From Artemia franciscana (lineage: Eukaryota > Arthropoda > Branchiopoda > Anostraca > Artemiidae): a stretch of DNA of 64,000 bases. Location of the stretch: NCBI RefSeq assembly GCF_032884065.1, contig NC_088881.1, forward strand, positions 430,001 to 494,000, written 5' to 3'. Shown here piece after piece: positions 37,657 through 49,480 of the stretch. Below the pieces are notes generated by a model. The model saw only the letters and a program-made list of their open reading frames with translations, was not told the origin of the DNA and made no database searches. The stretch's first letter is position 1; each line of letters begins with the position of its first letter. The position numbers and the translations under genes are program-made.

Positions 37657-38371
37657 ATCACATTTATGAAAAAAATCACATTTTATATATCACAATTTAT
37701 GAAAGAAATCTAGATTGATAAAGCTTAACAATATTTAAAATGTAAAATTCGAGCCATCATACCCGTCCGACTTCATTACATAAAAGCAGGACAAAGGAAA
37801 AAAGAACGCTAACAAAGGAAAGAGCCAAAAAACTCAATATTATGAAAAAAATTATGAAAAAATATGAAAAAACTCATATTTTGTTTTTGACAAAACAAAA
37901 ATGTAAGAATGATTTTTTTTTCATTCTTGAAAAAATCATTGAAAGGTATATGCTCATATTTATAAAATACTGAATCTGCAACATCTTGGGAATGATTCTG
38001 ATGATGAAAATTAACTTTAAGAGCGTTATATTGTTACAAGAACCTACAATTTGAAGTTCAATGGCAGGGTGAAGGAGGGAGTAAAAAATTACAAATAAAA
38101 TAATCAAAAAACCTGGCTCCATGGAAAAACTCAATCGTTTTGGTGAAATATTTATGAAAAAAATCATTTATGATTATTATAATCATAAATATCACATTTA
38201 TGAAAAAATATCATGTTTCATATATCACAATTTATGAAAAAAATCCACATTGATAAAGCTTAACAATTTTTAAAATGTAAAATCCGAGCCATCATACCCG
38301 TCCGACTTCATTACATAAAAGCAAGACAAAAGAAAAAAGAACACCAACAAAACAAAGAGCCAAAAAACTCA
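37657..38371. repeat. two-copy duplication ending at the exon 9 donor
   Basis: 37657-37838 and 38190-38371 match closely over about 180 bp, offset 535 bp: GATAAAGCTTAACAAT, GAGCCATCATACCCGTCCGA, CTTCATTACATAAAAGCA and GAGCCAAAAAACTCA. The second copy ends inside the GTGAGT donor of exon 9; the first copy has CTCAATATT instead and no exon sequence. Confidence 0.85.
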
Positions 38372-38372
38372 C

Positions 38373-38591
38373 CTCTTGACGATACTGTATCCCACATGTA
38401 CCCTTTTGGCCGTGGCGAGACGCAAATTTGTCGCCAATCTGTGGAATACGGACAGATCTAACTCTGATTTTGCAAAACTTGAAACCTTCCGTGTTTAAGG
38501 TCAGCATGACTTGGTCCGTAATCCCTGTTTCAGAATTACGTAAAAATGTTGAACAATCCCGCTTGCTGTACCTTTTCGCTGCACTCGAGAG
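38373..38591 (-). CDS. POLR2B: RPB2 in-window exon 9 (hybrid-binding region)
   Basis: Encodes residues 609-681: [20 protein letters not shown], then [35 protein letters not shown] and YRQE. The two lysines in [12 protein letters not shown] correspond to yeast K979 and K987, which contact the RNA and nucleotide near the active site. The acceptor is CATATTTTAG|C and the donor is CAAGAG|GTGAGT. The open frame containing only the second half of the exon starts at an internal Met; the true exon begins about 80 bases earlier. The sequence just past the donor is a copy of a block 535 bp further into the intron. Confidence 0.95.
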
Positions 38592-40227
38592 CTAAAATAT
38601 GCAAATCAAGTCAGTTACTCGATATGAAGCAAAAATGAAGCAAATATAATTTTCGACAGTTAAAACTCAAGGGTGTATCAAAAACCTGAATAGGGGCTAA
38701 TGGAAGGACTAATTTCTCTATATATTCGTCTCTTATAGCATTTTCTTTGTTATTGTATTCTTATTTTGTTATAACATTGTTTATAACGATATATAACGTC
38801 AAAATCTCCATTCTTAGTAATAGTAGTGGTAGAGAAATTTAATTGAAAATAATCACTTTTATATAATAGCACAACAAAACCGAAGCTTGCGAGGATGTGC
38901 TAAAATAAATAAATAAAAAGAGTATGGATCATGAGACCATTTACCGAACCCAACATGAAAAATATACAACAAAACATTACATTAAAGATAAGTATTGAAA
39001 CTTCGGCAATTAGGTTCTCTGATATGCTGATTTAGATTGTGTAAATTCCATCAAGATCATTCGCCCTTTTGAGGATGTTTTGCCACTTTTTCTAAATGCG
39101 TAAAAAAGAAAAGTTTACATATTTAAACACCATAAAAGGTCAGTTCTTTGTATGTATACATGTTATCGTGAATATTCGAAATTTTTTTTTCCTCCTTGGA
39201 TTTAGTCAGCATTGCCAGTATACTTCGTCAGTTTTATGCAAGGTTTGATGGTGACAGGTTAGATTAGGCTGATATTCTGAGATCTTATAACCTAATCTAA
39301 CATAACCCAACTCTTAACTTTTACCATCAAAGCTTGTATAAGACTGAAGAAGTCTTATGTACCAGCAACAGGATTTCCGTCCTTATCACCCACTATCTTC
39401 TGGACGAAAGACCTGCTACTTTTCAATGTAAAACAGGACCCAGCAACTCAAACATCGATTCGAGGCCTTATGTGTCAGCAACAGGATTTTTATCCTTTTC
39501 TGAAGGAAAAATCTGACGGATTTTCACCCTTTTTATCTCCATTATATGCTGGACGTAGAGACAAAAGTTTTGTTTTTGCCTCAGTAGATCAGAAAAACAA
39601 GATCTGTTTTTGTTTCCTAATGCTAGCCCATGTCACGGAAAGTATAACAGATAGGAAACTTATGACTGCACCACTTGCCTTATATCGAAGTTATCCCTAG
39701 CACAAAATAGATTTTTAAGTAGGTATGAGGTATATAGGTATGAGGTTGTGGCAGACGGCGTCCGATTTCTGAACAGTTATCCAATGCGGCACATTATTGA
39801 TTCTAACATTTCAGCTGAAAAGTATTTTTAGCTAATCATATCTATGAGTCATAAGATTCCGAGACGCAGTACACGAAAAAAGCTAAGAAATTTTAGTTAC
39901 ATTGCTTATACCTCCCACCACTTCGAAGGGTAGGGAGGGAGATAACGAGTTGATTATCTGGCGACTTTTCCTGGTTCAGAATCGGTTCAAAATCGTCATA
40001 AATTTTGTTCATGTAACTAAAAAATAAACAAACAGAAGTTTTTCCTTTCCTTTTTGAAAGTATTTCATTATTACGTTTAAATATTTTTTATTATTAGCGC
40101 ATTTGAAGCATAAATATTAAAATATTTCGTTTTAAATGTATTTGATTTTATACAAACATAAGAAAGATGAAGACTTTTCCACACGGTGAAACATGGTTTA
40201 AAACTGAGTTCTCATGGTTAATATTTC

Positions 40228-40302
<75 letters not shown>

Positions 40303-41585
40303 CATAAGTGTTGCATCAAACTGTTTTAACTTTTTTAAAGCACTATTAAAATTAAATAAGTTATTACTGTATTTCGGGGCAAAACATCAATATAGCAAAT
40401 TGAAGCCATTCCTTGTTTTCAATACAATTTAGTTGAAATTTCGAGTTAGTGAAAATAAAGGTTTAAGACGAACTATCTTTTGGATATAGCATTAGAAGAT
40501 CTTTATAAATAGTCTCTATACAAATTTAAGTTATGAAGCATTTAACGACATAGTTCTCACTTAGAAAATTGTATACATTCTGTCCACATAAAGTCAAAAC
40601 AATTTTGGGTTTTTCAATATTACTAGAATCTTTAAAATTAAAATTAGCGTCTGATAAAATAAGATCTTTGGGTATAACATTCAGGGATAATTGGAAATTG
40701 TATTTATATAAGTTTTATGCAAGTAAATGCAATACACAGGAAATTTTCTCTCTCATCATTTTTTCGGGAAAAATATTCAACAAATAAGCACCAAAACCGT
40801 TGGAACAAGTCCAGTTTCCAAAATACAGAGGTAGTCCAGTGACATGGAACATATCGAAAACTGCTTAAAAATTAAAGAATTGCGAGGGATTTCATCCTAC
40901 CACCTCCTCCTTTGGTCAAGAGAAGGGATCCATGGGCTTGATAACATCGCTGATAACAGATGTTTTGTGGATGGTGGAAAAAAATATGGTACATTCTGTT
41001 TTGTAGAAGACCATCATATGACTAAAAAAAATCGATGGGGAGGGGGAGGAGGATGATGTTTTCAAACATTTCCGTTGCCTCTAAGATATCTTGAGAATTG
41101 AGCTACAAATAAACACTTGCATTAATAAATTATTTATTACATGCAATGCACACCAAAAACACAGGAAGTAAAGGAAAATTGAAGTATTTGGTTAAAATTC
41201 TTCAAAACTTTTGAGCAATGAGTCCACGCTATTGCACGGACTAAGATTCTAAAATATAGTTTCCCCGGCTAATGTTTTTTGGAGGGACCTGATAGCTTAA
41301 AATCATTTCGAGAGCCTCAGTGGTGTCTAATCGTCATAAAACATAAATAGAATATTAGCCGATTCTTCCAGACAACTATCATCCATCAAGAGCTACTGAG
41401 AATATGTGGTTTAGAGACGAAATTAAATTATTTTCAAAAATATTTAACCAGCAACTTCTAACAAACAAGCGAGCTCTTTGGATATCTAAAAGGTATAAAT
41501 GGATAAATGGGTATAAAGGTATATTGGATATAAAAAATGTAGGGAAAAAGATAACTTTATTAGTACAAGAAAATCTTGTCATTAC
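38592..41585. other. RPB2 intron 8, repeats only
   Basis: 38985-39110 is a fragment of repeat family R (GAAACTTCGGCAATTAGGTTC, TCTGATATGCTGATT). 39361-39560 contains a two-copy block (CAGCAACAGGATTTCCGTCC / CAGCAACAGGATTTTTATCC) 113 bp apart. A TAACCTAA-type inverted pair sits near 39256-39310. No gene recognised; open frames at 39334, 40569 and 40844 lack family similarity. Confidence 0.45.
40229..40298. repeat. A run of about 70
   Basis: Uninterrupted A tract in RPB2 intron 8. It could be a retroelement poly(A) tail but no adjoining element was recognised. Confidence 0.97.
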
Positions 41586-41711
41586 CTCATCATCATTTTC
41601 TGGCATGGTGACAGTTTTTCCAATTACAACATCATCCCCAGACACTCGAATGCCAGGGGCTATAATACCGTCATTGTCCAACTTGTCATAAGACTGGGGA
41701 TGCTTCATACC
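41586..41711 (-). CDS. POLR2B: RPB2 in-window exon 8 (wall)
   Basis: Encodes residues 567-608, from [20 protein letters not shown] to [10 protein letters not shown], with the conserved [14 protein letters not shown] in the wall domain. The acceptor is ATTTTTAG|G and the donor is GATGAG|GTAATG. The exon is exactly 42 codons in phase 0. The open frame continues into the intron as VMTRF and so on, without RPB2 similarity. Confidence 0.95.
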
Positions 41712-41754
41712 CTAAAAATAACATAATAAAATAAAAAAGACGAAAATCATAGAA

Positions 41755-41910
41755 TGCATATAAGAAGAGAAGAAGAATGATATATATAACAGAACTATGT
41801 AAGTGCATATAAGTATATAAGAACATAAGTATGTAACACAAGTACAACATAAGTATATAAGAACATATAACATAACTATATAAGAAGAGAAGAAGAATGA
41901 AATGAATAGG
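41755..41910. repeat. short local duplication (TATAAGAAGAGAAGAAGAATGA)
   Basis: The block occurs at about 41758 and 41879, with ATAAGTATATAAGAACATA repeats between. It lies in the intron just before exon 8. Confidence 0.7.
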
Positions 41911-42035
41911 ATGAAAAAAAAAAAATCGCTGGGGAGGTTGCACAAAAAGATTTTTTTGGTGAGGGGGTACAAAAAAATTAAAAAGTATCACAAAATTTTA
42001 TATCCGTTTTTGTTATGTGGTTACGAGTCGGACAA

Positions 42036-42082
42036 ATAATTCGGGGGGGGGGGGGGGCAAACCCCCTAGCCCTCCCCCCTAA
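42036..42082. repeat. G run followed by C-rich blocks
   Basis: A run of about 15 G, then AACCCCCTAGCCCTCCCCCC, able to fold back on itself. Part of a G/C-tract-bearing dispersed repeat. Confidence 0.7.
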
Positions 42083-42219
42083 TTACGACTTTGCTCTATA
42101 GTATGTCAATCGTCATACATTGGTCAATAAGCCCTTGTCTTAGCAACCAGCAGCCATAGAGACAAAAAGCCTTGTTAAGACATTAGAACCGTTTTAAATA
42201 ACATTTATCTCTCAACCAT

Positions 42220-42440
42220 GCCCAATAAAATATACTAAAAGATGAAAAGAGCAATAAAAATAAAAAAAAGAGGAAAAGATCAATAAAAAAAATAAAAAGG
42301 AAAGTAAAAACAAAAAAAGAATAAAAGACCAATAAAAATCAAAAAAGAAGAAAAAAGGCAATAAAAATGATAAAAGAAGAAAAGAGCAATACACATAATA
42401 AAAGAAGGAAAGAGCAATAAAAATCAAAAAAGAAGAATGA
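42220..42440. repeat. purine-rich minisatellite (GAAAAGAGCAATAAAAAT)
   Basis: About seven copies of an imperfect 28-36 bp unit with AAAGA(G/C)CAATAAAAAT. The transcribed (minus) strand is pyrimidine-rich, and the tract starts about 12 bp after the exon 7 donor. Confidence 0.85.
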
Positions 42441-42451
42441 AATGCACTAAC

Positions 42452-42551
42452 TTGGCATGTGTCTCTAGAGGGCTTCTCAAATGTCTCCTCACTCGCTCCT
42501 GCCATTGCTCTTTTCGTTTCAGCGTCCTTATAGGAACGGAAGAAAACTGAC
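42452..42551 (-). CDS. POLR2B: RPB2 in-window exon 7
   Basis: Encodes the end of Arg533 and residues 534-566: SVFFRSYKDAETKRA, then EETFEKPSRDTCQ. This is the start of the wall domain, a stretch that varies in length between species (MAGAS here). The acceptor is ATATTTTAG|G and the donor is CCAA|GTTAGT. At 100 bases it is the second-shortest exon in the window. Its donor is followed at once, on the minus strand, by a pyrimidine-rich repeated tract (plus-strand purines, 42220-42440). Confidence 0.93.
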
Positions 42552-42559
42552 CTAAAATA

Positions 42560-43875
42560 TGAGATAAAATAAAAGATAGCAAACTCCATGCTAGAAATAT
42601 TCCAGATCCCTTTACAAATTTTATTTCAACCAATCTGTTATTCTGTCATCATCATGACATCATGACATATGGAATTTAAATTATCTGTTAAAACAGTCCT
42701 TATAAGTTAGATGATTACACAGCAATGATCGGTTGATCTACTGGATAATTCGACAACAGATGCCTGATCGATAGTCCGGTTCTGGAAAACTCCCTAATTA
42801 AAAAAAAACAACAAAAAAACCTTCGCTAATACAACTTTTGAAGATTATGAAGTTCTTACGACAGTAACACATGTTTCGTCAGTGTTGCCACTTTCAACCA
42901 TGATAATAAATCAGCAAATCTAAAAGCCTGAATTTAGCAGTGCTTTTCGTCCGTAAAATAAAAAAATAAAAAACAATATGATTCCTAAAGACAGCAAAAC
43001 CTTCTTGAACTGTTTGTGCAATGTATTTTTTTTTTTCACTTATCCCACGTTTCTCTTTAAAAAGTCACAACTACAACTATCAAAAACGGAATAGTTGTAT
43101 AGGGAGGCTTTTTCAATCAAAAACAGATTTTAAAAACCGATAATCAAAATAGCAAGTATTAAGAATTCACGAGCGTGGAAATGTCCAGTTTCCACCTGTT
43201 TGATCTATAGCTGATGGACCTAAGGTGACTCAGCTCCGTTCACAATCCAAGGACTACACTGGCCCTTGGAGTGCCTTTTCAGCAGCTTATATGCGCTCAA
43301 CCCTCCGCAAAGCTTTATTTTTACCTGGTTTCCAAAAAGACGTTCAACAAACACAACTCTAGCGAGGGAAAAGCCATTGGCTTTTGCCATAAGAAAAACG
43401 TCCATGACAATTCTGAGTAAATATTCCAGAAGCCTGAAATTAACTCGTATCTTTAGAATTGAAAATGCCATTAAGCAATCAAGTTAGAGCTGAAAACCTG
43501 TGAGTGGGTCAAGTCCTTGACTCGTCAACGAAAACACTTACATACATCTTATCTCGTTGAATTTAAAATGCAACCCTTGGATGGAATTATAATCCATGCG
43601 GTACATAATCTTCGAATATAAAGTGCTTGAAGATGGAAGGAGAGAAGCGAGGGGTAAAATTTAACGGACTGATAAAATGTGGTACCCAGGGACCAATTTT
43701 TTGCGACCAATTTTATCAAAAATCGATTGATACTCGTAGTAGAAAATGTCGAGAAAATTTCTCAACAACCCAATGAAAACTGCTAGAATTATGAGGAGGA
43801 GAGAGAATATAAATTCTTTGCATGATTTAAACTGGTCGATACGCCTACAAAAATATTTAGATACATTGAAATGAA
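42560..43875. other. RPB2 intron 6, part 1, nothing recognised
   Basis: The minus-strand open frame at 43220-43471 (83 codons) has normal-looking composition but no family I recognise. I regard it as a relic or chance. Confidence 0.35.
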
Positions 43876-43879
43876 CCAC

Positions 43880-44180
43880 TTTGACTTAAGTCCCATCGGC
43901 CTTGTTGCTCGTCTCGGGTTCTCTCTCTCTCCTCACGAGCGAACGTATTTGTCCCCTATACAGCTCTCTGTTTTATGCCATTCTGAGAAGACCTAGGAGG
44001 TTACAGTCGCAGAAGTTCTCCTTCCAGCCCTTCACAGGGCGACCACAAGGGCGAGAACCGTGGAAGCGACCTCCGAAGGCAATTTTCGGTAATTGGTCGT
44101 TGGACATGCGCTGGACACAGCCATGTCAGCGATTCGACGCAGCAGCTTTGTCTCAAACACAGCGATAGGGGCGGATAGGG
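43880..44180 (-). mobile_element. LINE C-terminal tail relic
   Basis: Across one frameshift the minus strand reads HVQRMSNDQLPKIAFGGRF, then CGRPVKGWKENFCDCNLLG. This is the same kind of C-terminal domain (GHVxRMxxxRLPKxxxxGxxxxGRPxxxWxD) as the (TAG)n LINE but a different lineage. Higher GC than the flanks. Confidence 0.6.
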
Positions 44181-44381
44181 GAAAGTCCTTTAGATGTGAA
44201 GGATACCTCCGAATATAAAATAGAGAGGCGTGGACCATTTTTTTTTCATTAGATCCTCTCTTCGAATACTAAAGGTAAATCTTCTTTTAAATTTCAATGC
44301 TAAATTTAAACGACAGTTTGAGCGTGTATGACTTTTAAAGCTTGTTTTAAGATAAGAGTCTTAAAAATAATAAAAAACCTA

Positions 44382-45670
<1,289 letters not shown>

Positions 45671-45684
45671 AAAGTATTCAAACA

Positions 45685-46131
45685 GTGGTCAAATATGGCT
45701 CTGAAGCATGGGCACTCCGAAAAGCAGATGAAAATTTACTAGATGTTTTCCAGAGAAATTGCCTACGGATTGTTCTGGGTACCCGGCTGACTGACCGTAT
45801 TTCAAACAGTAGGTTGTACGAAAAGTGTGGTTCAATCCCGCTTTCTGGGGCTATAATGAAAGAAAGGTTGAGATGGCTAGGCCACGTTCTACGGATGAAG
45901 GATGACAGATTACCGAAGATTGTCCTTTTTGGCCAACCGTCTGGGGCTACACGGAAAGCAGGTCGTCCTTGTCTGGGTTGGGAGGATGTCATAAATAAAG
46001 ATTTAAAGGAAATGGGAACTTCCTGGGAGGGTGTAAAGAGGGAGTCTTTAAATAGATTAGGTTGGAGGAGCGTGCGTAGCTGTGTTGGCCTCAGGCGGCT
46101 TGGTGCTGCAGTGAGTTAGTAGTAGTAGTAG
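45685..46131 (+). mobile_element. LINE 3' fragment with (TAG)n tail, copy 3 (intact frame)
   Basis: Encodes 144 residues without interruption: KYGSEAWALRKADENLLDVF, QRNCLRIVLGTRLTDRISNS, ERLRWLGHVLRMKDDRLPKI and so on to RRLGAAVS and stop. The stop TAG is the first unit of the (TAG)n tail. Flanks carry a direct repeat TATTCAAACA (45675-45684 and 46132-46141). 5'-truncated, recent insertion in RPB2 intron 5 in antisense orientation to the gene. Confidence 0.88.
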
Positions 46132-46144
46132 TATTCAAACATTA

Positions 46145-47400
46145 TTTAATACATTTTCCCACTGGAAGGTAGGGGGATCTAGGAGAGGGAAGCTAATTAC
46201 CACTATTTGCTTCAGGAAACTTTAAGAATCCCGAATTGTTTGAGAATTTTCTAGAGTGCATATTTCAAACGTGTATGTTACATGTTCCTGGTTTACAAAA
46301 ATATTTTAACGAAGCTCCTCTACATTTCTTGATCTTCACTATTACGGAATCTCTCTTCTAACTCAAGAACTTACTTTTCAAATACAGAGTAAAACAGTAT
46401 ATATACATGTTATCATACTGTTCTTATTTACAGGATCGATATTGCAGTAACTGGGTAACCCCCCCCCCCCACCAGATACTGCCCTGTGAGAACTTAAACA
46501 TCCTTACCAGCATTTTTGGCATATAAATTACAATACTGATAACACAAAATTCAGTAAACTATGTTTAACTATACATTTAAAATAAATTTCGTGGTGACAC
46601 AACAGTTCGTCACAAAACACAACACTTTATTCAGGAAGAAGTTTTAGTTCAAGCAGAAATTGAACTTCAAGGCACCAAAAACGAAGTTTTTGCGACATAA
46701 AATTAAATAATTCACAACAAAACTTTTTTACAAAACTTTTTTACAAAATTTCCCAAAAAGAAGTTTTGGTTTCTTGTAATGTAAGGCGTTTCATAGCTTC
46801 GACAGTTCTAATGTCCTATATTTTAAAAGTAATTCACCTGAATCTTTTTTTTTTAACCTTTTCCTCCAGCTCCCCCCCCCCAATACTCTTTCAATATAAG
46901 CAGCCAGTAGCAAAAATTAAATGAAACAGGGCAAATAAAAACAAAGAGTTTCGTTGATTAGTTCACAAAAGATATGAAACAATGGTATGAATAGGTATGG
47001 TCCCGGGTAGGGTATGAATAGGAAACAAGGGTATGAAACAATAGATATGTATATGTGAACAATGAAACCTTAGTTCACAATATGCTTTTCTAAGATTTCA
47101 ATAACTGCTTAAATATCTCGTATATATCCACAAGTTGACCTTACTTCACGAATTCGTTTAAACATTTATTATTGTTATTAATATTGGGAGAACGGAAAGT
47201 TAAAAAAAAAGTTGGAAATCGACATGTTCTACATAAGTACCGACTCCTCTAAACAAAACCATGCGGGAGAACAGTGGATTGAAGCCAGAGCCAGCAATGG
47301 CTTTGGAAGATCTTTATCCTACCCTTCAAATAATTCTTACTAGGAGTTAAGCGACTACATGTATTTGAAAGAAAATTGCAGGGACGATTTTTCCCAACAT
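46145..47400. other. RPB2 intron 5, part 2, nothing recognised
   Basis: Contains C runs (46460, 46872), small repeats of TTTTTTACAAAACTT near 46735 and a GGTATGAATAGG repeat near 46988-47030. Confidence 0.4.
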
Positions 47401-47404
47401 GAAA

Positions 47405-47640
47405 ATTAGATTTGCCTGGCTAAGTCGTTGTTGCGGTAAGTTGGGAAGCACGGATTCGATTCCTGGCAAGGCCAGTTATTTGGATTTGGACTGGGGTCAG
47501 GAGCAGGACAGGTGGAAGGGTGTGCGAAAGCACAGAATGGCTGGTCCCCCACTCCCCATTGCACTTCCCACATGAAGAGCCATGAAACGGGAGATCAGCA
47601 CCGCCAGTTTAGACATTTAGGGTCTTGTGCTGTCATGCTT
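47405..47640 (+). mobile_element. tRNA-derived SINE-like element
   Basis: The head resembles a polymerase III promoter: GCCTGGCTAAGTCGTTG fits an A box (TRGCNNAGYNG) and CGGATTCGATTCCTGGC, about 35 bases later, fits a B box (GGTTCGANNCC). A body of about 170 bp follows with GGAGCAGGACAGGTGGAAGG and CATGAAGAGCCATGAAACGG. Locally GC-rich. The tRNA cloverleaf is degraded and I cannot name the isotype. Confidence 0.45.
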
Positions 47641-47776
47641 ATTTTTTATTTACTTTACTGAACGTCACGATTCCTGAGATTCTTATTGTTACAATGTTTT
47701 TACTCTTAATCTTATGTTTCAAGATATAAATAAAATAAACTACTAAAACCGAACGACAAGAATCGTTAAAGCGAAC

Positions 47777-47996
47777 CTGGTAAGTATTCCTGGGAGATTG
47801 ATTGTGATCAGGAAACGGAATGATTGACGCACAAACACCCAGAATCATAGCAGGGTGAATTTCACAGTGAGTGTACGTAGCACAATATCCCTCATTATCA
47901 AGACGAATATCATCGGGAGCCATGGCAATCATCGCCGTCTCTTCTTCGAGAGTATCGACATACTCAACGACTCCACTAGCTACCAAGTCATTCCAG
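47777..47996 (-). CDS. POLR2B: RPB2 in-window exon 5
   Basis: Encodes the last base of codon 378 and residues 379-451, from [19 protein letters not shown] to NQSPRNTYQ. It contains [20 protein letters not shown] and PDHNQSPRN, among the most conserved stretches of the subunit, lining the hybrid-binding region. The acceptor is CTTTTGCAG|C. The donor is CAG|GTTCGC, which has the invariant GT but a poor match further on. It is nevertheless fixed by the exact continuation RNTYQ|SAMGKQ. The open frame continues past it (VRFNDS), so read-through would alter the protein without an immediate stop. Confidence 0.94.
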
Positions 47997-47999
47997 CTG

Positions 48000-49213
48000 C
48001 AAAAGTCAGTGAGGAATCATCAAGTGAGTTATAGTTTTATAGTGAGTATCCAGTGAGTATAATCATATAGTGAGTGGGTAGTTTTATAACTAAGCACAAA
48101 TTAACTACAAGACTTAAAAGCTTAACCTGCAAAAACAAAAGCCCAAGGCAAAAGCTTTTTGCCAAAAACCGCAAATTAGGTCGTTTAATGTGTTGAGCAG
48201 AAGCCGGGTAGTCCCTTCCCGACTTGTCGATATTAATTCCTGCTAAACATAGCTTAAAACTTTAACTGCATGTCAGCGTCATTGGGTTGCATAATCGAAG
48301 TTTATATAGTGATGTAAAAAATTACGAAATTTGCTACTATGAAACAAGCAGTATATATACCAGAATTGGAAACATTGAAAAAGCAAAATCACCAAGAATA
48401 ATAGTCACATGCTCTTACTTATCTGAACCTTTTCAACTAATTAGGATAAGCTTATAGTTATTAAAGACAAAATAAGCATAGTACGAGTGCTACAACTAAC
48501 AGGACCAAGTCGACTCAGACCAATACAACTTTTTTCAGTATTTTTTTTTTCCGTACTAGTATAGCTTATACTACACACCATGGCTGGGGAGACGAATGAG
48601 TTATCATATTGCAGTGGTTCTCAAACTTAGGTAACCCTTCTCCGTTACCGGTACTAAGTAAACTACAGCTAAAATATAAATACTATTAACAGTCCTAGAG
48701 TTACAAGAGTCGTTTTTTTCGTTATACATCCTTTGTGTTTGAGTTATTAAAACAAAATACACAGCTTGACAACTTGAATAGGGTTCTCATATGGACAGCT
48801 CAACGACAATAAAGAGTATGTAAAATTTGTGTGAGCTTTTTGATTTGAGCCGTTTAAAGATCGAAATGACTTTAGTCCGTTTTTTTATTTTTAAATTAAA
48901 TACTTTATAACCACGAACTGCACTTCACTTACTAGGTTGAATTTTGACTTCTTTTTCTGTAAAGGATAGGTCTAGATGATTCAGATTAACACACACAAAA
49001 CGAACTTTTAATTAAACGCCAAAATAAATCCCCTATTTTGTTTCGTTATCTGATAGCTGGTATTAAAACTAGAATAGCCAATTTATGTACAACAACAAAA
49101 ACAAAGCCTTATCTTCGAATTATAGAGCTACATACAAGTAATTTTACCATTTTAGGATATAATACTTTTTTTCAATTTTCACAAAACAGTTAAAAAGGAA
49201 AAAAAATACTTAC
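48000..49213. other. RPB2 intron 4, nothing recognised
   Basis: AGTGAGT words repeat near 48010-48080 beside exon 5. Remaining sequence unremarkable. Confidence 0.4.
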
Positions 49214-49480
49214 ACAAAGTTATTATATTCCTTTTCTTTGAGCTGTTCTATATGAGTCTTCTTTAAAAGCAAGCGTTGATTTTCAACAATCAAAAGTGGA
49301 CGGCAAATTCTTCCCGCATCAGTATAGATACGAATCTCACGATCTTGAATATCACGCACCATTGATACTTCTGAGACAATGATGTCCATTTGTCTCCGAA
49401 GCTTGCGCAGTGTTGTCATCAGTTGCTCAGGGTCTCTATGAATTCCGACCCAACATCCATTTACAAAGATTTTCGTTGCA
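49214..49480 (-). CDS. POLR2B: RPB2 in-window exon 4
   Basis: Encodes the end of the split Asp289, residues 290-377 and two bases of codon 378. It starts [20 protein letters not shown] and ends KEKEYNNF. It corresponds to the external domain, with the conserved [12 protein letters not shown] segment. The acceptor is CCTTTTTCAG|T; the donor TTTGT|GTAAGT was chosen because it preserves the frame into the next exon, giving NNF-V-WNDL where human has NNY-S-WQDL. The first part of this exon, with its acceptor, is duplicated about 370 bp upstream in transcript terms, at 49.80-49.87 kb. Confidence 0.95.

Noticed and set aside
40214..40432. Poly-Lys open frame over an A tract, and poly-Phe frames at 35.2-35.4 kb
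   Set aside because: Translation of homopolymers.
43220..43471. 83-codon minus-strand open frame
   Set aside because: No recognisable motif, start context or supporting neighbour; could be chance or an old relic.
45678..45992. 104-codon minus-strand frame opposite the LINE copy
   Set aside because: Antisense shadow of the intact LINE reading frame.
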